Shown here piece after piece: positions 61,760 through 64,000 of a DNA stretch of 64,000 nt. Both the position numbers and the translations under genes were made by a program. A model generated the notes under the pieces. It saw nothing but the letters and a program-made list of their open reading frames with translations. It was not told where the DNA came from and made no database searches. Every line of letters begins with the position of its first letter. The first letter of the stretch is position 1. This DNA is from Bradyrhizobium erythrophlei. GTDB taxonomy: Bacteria; Pseudomonadota; Alphaproteobacteria; Rhizobiales; Xanthobacteraceae. The stretch spans positions 7,406,001-7,470,000 of the forward strand of contig NZ_LT670817.1 in assembly GCF_900129425.1 (NCBI RefSeq). Direction: 5' to 3'.

Positions 61760-62113
61760 ATGGCAGTTCTTTTCTTCCCAAAAGCGCCGAACCACCGATG
61801 GAACGCGGTGCTTCAACTGAGAGAGCATGCCCGGATCGCCATCGGCGCCGATGATGAAACGATCGTCACGATCAGCGAACGCGATGGCGGCGATTCCGGT
61901 TGCGGAAGCGCCCGGACCATCGTGCTCATCATGCATCCGAGAAGGCCAACCGCGGCCGTCGGAATCGGCAAGCCGCTCGAGCAGATCACTCAGACAGACC
62001 TTTCCGATGCACTTGCGCCATTGGCCGCACGAACCGGCCGGTCCGGCGCCTCCGTCGAAACCGAAATGACCATCGGTCCCGCCCGCGCATCGACGCTGGT
62101 TGAGCCGCACTAA
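61760..62113 (+). CDS. Uncharacterised 117-residue protein beside the Zur-type operator
   Basis: The frame starts MAVLFFPKAPNHRWNAVLQL after a GGGGG ribosome-like stretch. It reads like a compact alpha/beta protein (ARIAIGADDETIVTISERDG; ARTIVLIMHPRRP; PLEQITQTDLSDALAPLA), with one Cys and few His. I do not recognise it. The opposite strand also has a long frame, but with poorer composition and no ribosome site. Its start is 37 bases downstream of the Zur-type operator. Confidence 0.5.
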   Translation: MAVLFFPKAPNHRWNAVLQLREHARIAIGADDETIVTISERDGGDSGCGSARTIVLIMHPRRPTAAVGIGKPLEQITQTDLSDALAPLAARTGRSGASVETEMTIGPARASTLVEPH

Positions 62114-62361
62114 TTTCAACTTCAGCAAACGGACAATCCCATGCAGGCGGCTCCGAACCAACCTCCCGTCACGGTGATCACCAATCCCACATTGAGGGTG
62201 CTAAAGCGCCCGCCCCTAGCCCCCAAAGGAAAACGGCCCCAGCTCGGGGGCTCTGGGACCGTCTCACTGAGATATGCCGGGGGCGGCCCGGCACGAGTCT
62301 GGATGTAGGTTCGTAAAACGCCGATCCCACTAAATTCTATTTTAGAAATCAGCAGTGGCTT

Positions 62362-62403
62362 TTTAATCTGCGAGTGGCCGACCTTTAATCTGCGAGTGGC
62401 CGA
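62362..62403. repeat. Two-copy 22-bp tandem repeat
   Basis: TTTAATCTGCGAGTGGCCGA occurs at 62362-62381 and again at 62384-62403, a period of 22 bases. The function is unknown; it could be replication slippage or paired binding sites. Confidence 0.8.
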
Positions 62404-62421
62404 TCTCAAGACCAGAAAAAA

Positions 62422-62445
62422 CCGCCCGGGCGCGACGCCGGGCGG
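62422..62445 (-). terminator. Terminator-like hairpin, minus-strand direction
   Basis: CCGCCCGG-gcgcgacg-CCGGGCGG is a perfect 8-bp stem. On the minus strand it is followed by TTTTTT, the classic Rho-independent layout, so it would stop transcription coming from the right (glpK side). No gene intervening there is certain. Confidence 0.6.
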
Positions 62446-62838
62446 CTTTCCATGCGACTGCCGGCAGTGCTCCGGTTCCGTCGCATCTGTAGCTGAACTT
62501 TAGAAGCCCCGGGAGAAATGGGGCGGCCATGATTTCCGATGTGGGTTCGCTGTTCGCCGAGGCCATTAAATTCGGCTTTAGAGGCCGCCTTGGTTGGCCG
62601 GCCTCTTTCATTTTACCGGACCTGCCGCATCCGCCAGATGGGGCCGTCCCGTTCGATTCCAGGGGTGGTCCTTTTTGGACCCGGCCCGTTTCACACCTCA
62701 GTGTGACTGGGTTGAGCCAGTCAACGGCCTGATTTGATCGAATGGTCTCGGAACCAGATACATAGGTATGGTTTCGGACATTTCCTCGGAACGAATGCCC
62801 ATCTTGTGCTTGATATGACAAATGTACGGAGAAGGGTC

Positions 62839-62964
62839 GTGTTCGGAAGAAAAGCCAAATTCGAGTCCGAGGAGCTGATGGCCGGCGTTTTTCTCGGCAT
62901 CATGATCGCTGGCGTAAATACACTGATCGTTTTGGGAGCGGCTTTCGCGTTCGCGGTGATTTGA
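62839..62964 (+). CDS. Tiny membrane protein
   Basis: A GTG at 62839, preceded by GGAGAAGG, opens a 41-residue frame: a charged N-terminus (FGRKAKFESEEL) followed by one long hydrophobic helix (GVFLGIMIAGVNTLIVLGAA). The frame is open further upstream, with an ATG at 62815 as an alternative. No function can be assigned. Confidence 0.4.
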   Translation: MFGRKAKFESEELMAGVFLGIMIAGVNTLIVLGAAFAFAVI

Positions 62965-63099
62965 AGACCGCCTCAATTGACGGCGCCTTTCACTTGTGGC
63001 TGCTCAACAGGTTGTGAACGCCGCTCCCCAGAGTCATCTAGGCGATTTGATCCTCTTCGCCTCCCCTTGTTCTGGCCCCTGGGAACAGAAGTGAGGTAG

Positions 63100-64000
63100 C
63101 TAAAGCGCCTCCCCCTCATCGCTGGCCAGCAGCCCCTTCACCGCCCGCGCCCATCCCTTAAGTTTCCGCTCGCGCGTCGCCTGGCTCATGTTGGGCTTGA
63201 AGCGATGCTCCAGCCGCCAGTTGTCGGCGAATTTTGATGGCTCCGGATAGACGCCGGCCGCGAGCCCGGCGAGATAGGCGGCGCCGAGCGCGGTGGTTTC
63301 CTGGATCATCGGGCGATCGACCGGCGCGTCGAGCAGATCCGCGAGCCGCTGCATGGTCCAGTCCGACACGGTCATGCCGCCGTCGACGCGCAGCACGATG
63401 TTGGCGGCTTCCGCCTCCGGCCAGTCGGCGCGCATCGCCGCCCACAGATCGCAGGTCTGGTAGCAGACGCTCTCGAGCACGGCATGGGCGATCTCGGCAG
63501 GTCCGGTGTTGCGGGTCAGCCCGAACAGCGCGCCGCGCACCCGCGGATTCCAGTGCGGCGCGCCCATGCCGACAAAGGCCGGGACCAGATAGACCGACTG
63601 CGTCGAGTCGGACTGGTCGGCGAGCGGGCCGGTCTCGGCGGCGTTCTTGATGAGGCCGATGCCGTCGCGCAACCACTGCACCGCGGAGCCGGCGACGAAG
63701 ATCGAACCTTCGAGCGCGTAGGTGCGCTGGCCGTTGAGCTGATAGGCGATGGTGGTCAGGAGCTTGTTCGTCGAGTTGACCGGCGTGGTGCCGGTGTTGA
63801 GCAGGGCAAAGCAGCCGGTGCCGTAGGTCGACTTGATCATCCCCGGCGAAAAGCAAGCCTGGCCGATGGTGGCGGCCTGCTGGTCGCCGGCGATGCCGCG
63901 GATCGCGATCGCGCCGCCGAACCATTCAGGCCGGCTCTCGCCGAAATCGGCGGACGAGTCCTTCACCTCGGGGAGCATCGAGCGCGGCACCCGCAGGATC
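63100..64000 (-). CDS. glpK: Glycerol kinase, 3' part (5' end beyond window)
   Basis: About 299 C-terminal residues are visible. The FGGY-kinase landmarks are present: [58 protein letters not shown], and the FGGY signature region [22 protein letters not shown] plus [18 protein letters not shown]. It phosphorylates glycerol to glycerol-3-phosphate. The frame continues through the window edge without a start. No other glycerol genes are in view. Confidence 0.93.
   Translation of the reverse strand, partial: ILRVPRSMLPEVKDSSADFGESRPEWFGGAIAIRGIAGDQQAATIGQACFSPGMIKSTYGTGCFALLNTGTTPVNSTNKLLTTIAYQLNGQRTYALEGSIFVAGSAVQWLRDGIGLIKNAAETGPLADQSDSTQSVYLVPAFVGMGAPHWNPRVRGALFGLTRNTGPAEIAHAVLESVCYQTCDLWAAMRADWPEAEAANIVLRVDGGMTVSDWTMQRLADLLDAPVDRPMIQETTALGAAYLAGLAAGVYPEPSKFADNWRLEHRFKPNMSQATRERKLKGWARAVKGLLASDEGEAL

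Larger units (their letters stand above)
62114..62838. other. Gene-poor stretch with small hairpins and a short tandem repeat
   Basis: It holds a hairpin TGCCGGG-ggcgg-CCCGGCA (62275-62293), a two-copy tandem 22-bp repeat (62362-62403) and a terminator-like hairpin (62422-62445). Several short frames exist on both strands, including a 55-codon frame at 62141-62308, but none has support from motifs or composition. Confidence 0.5.

Noticed and set aside
61740..61765. tRNA T-arm-like GGTTCGAGA
   Set aside because: No matching acceptor stem or anticodon arm is present around it.

Overview
The window looks like a stretch of a GC-rich alphaproteobacterial chromosome, most likely Bradyrhizobium or a close relative in the Nitrobacteraceae. 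The reasons are the PhyR-NepR-EcfG stress module, a CycM-type membrane-anchored cytochrome c, a urtABCDE cluster running straight into the urease genes, a complete Flp/Tad pilus locus, and several families of palindromic repeats that I recognise from that group. All identifications rest on reading the sequence and on memory of the families; no database search was run.

Layout. Positions 1-2.3 kb hold repeats, a small exported protein, a degenerate duplicated segment and an outer-membrane protein. From 2.4 to 5.7 kb (minus strand) lie a ring-hydroxylating dioxygenase alpha/beta pair and an MFS carrier, followed by a plus-strand GlcG/HbpS-like gene. From 6.4 to 10.1 kb is the general stress response core: phyR divergent from nepR-ecfG, with an HWE-type sensor kinase whose ATP-binding half looks degenerate. 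From 10.4 to 23.1 kb, read right to left, is a urea import and hydrolysis locus: urtABCDE, ureD, ureA, ureB, a MESH1-like HD hydrolase, ureC, two tandem small monooxygenase-fold genes, ureE, ureF and ureG. Palindromic elements sit inside this locus. From 23.7 to 26.0 kb are a RhlE-type helicase, an IF-1-like gene and a cold-shock gene.

From 26.0 to 38.8 kb is the Flp/Tad pilus locus: two TadE-like pseudopilins, a secretin-N-domain protein and a fatty-acid-hydroxylase-like membrane protein on the minus strand; flp, a tiny membrane protein, cpaA-F, tadB and tadC on the plus strand; and tadD returning on the minus strand. From 39.2 to 42.4 kb are small exported proteins, a leucyl aminopeptidase and an NlpC/P60 hydrolase. 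From 42.5 to 51.0 kb is a yejABEF-type peptide ABC transporter with two binding proteins and a PIN-domain toxin-antitoxin pair lodged between its permease and ATPase genes. From 51.2 to 54.7 kb are cycM, kdsB, pheA and a luciferase-like monooxygenase. From 55.1 to 60.0 kb are metF and metH, the folate branch of methionine synthesis. From 60.0 to 61.1 kb is a mosaic of repeats whose last member is a second copy of the sequence that opens the window. The right end carries a histidine-rich protein, an almost ideal Zur-type operator, an uncharacterised gene, a tiny membrane protein and the 3' part of glpK.

The most interesting items are (1) the Zur-like operator beside a duplicated-module histidine-rich protein, (2) accessory genes embedded in the urease operon (a MESH1-like HD hydrolase and twin ABM-fold proteins), (3) a toxin-antitoxin pair translationally coupled to a peptide transporter ATPase, and (4) the degenerate HWE kinase beside the stress sigma factor. 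No tRNA, rRNA, CRISPR array, complete insertion sequence or prophage was seen.
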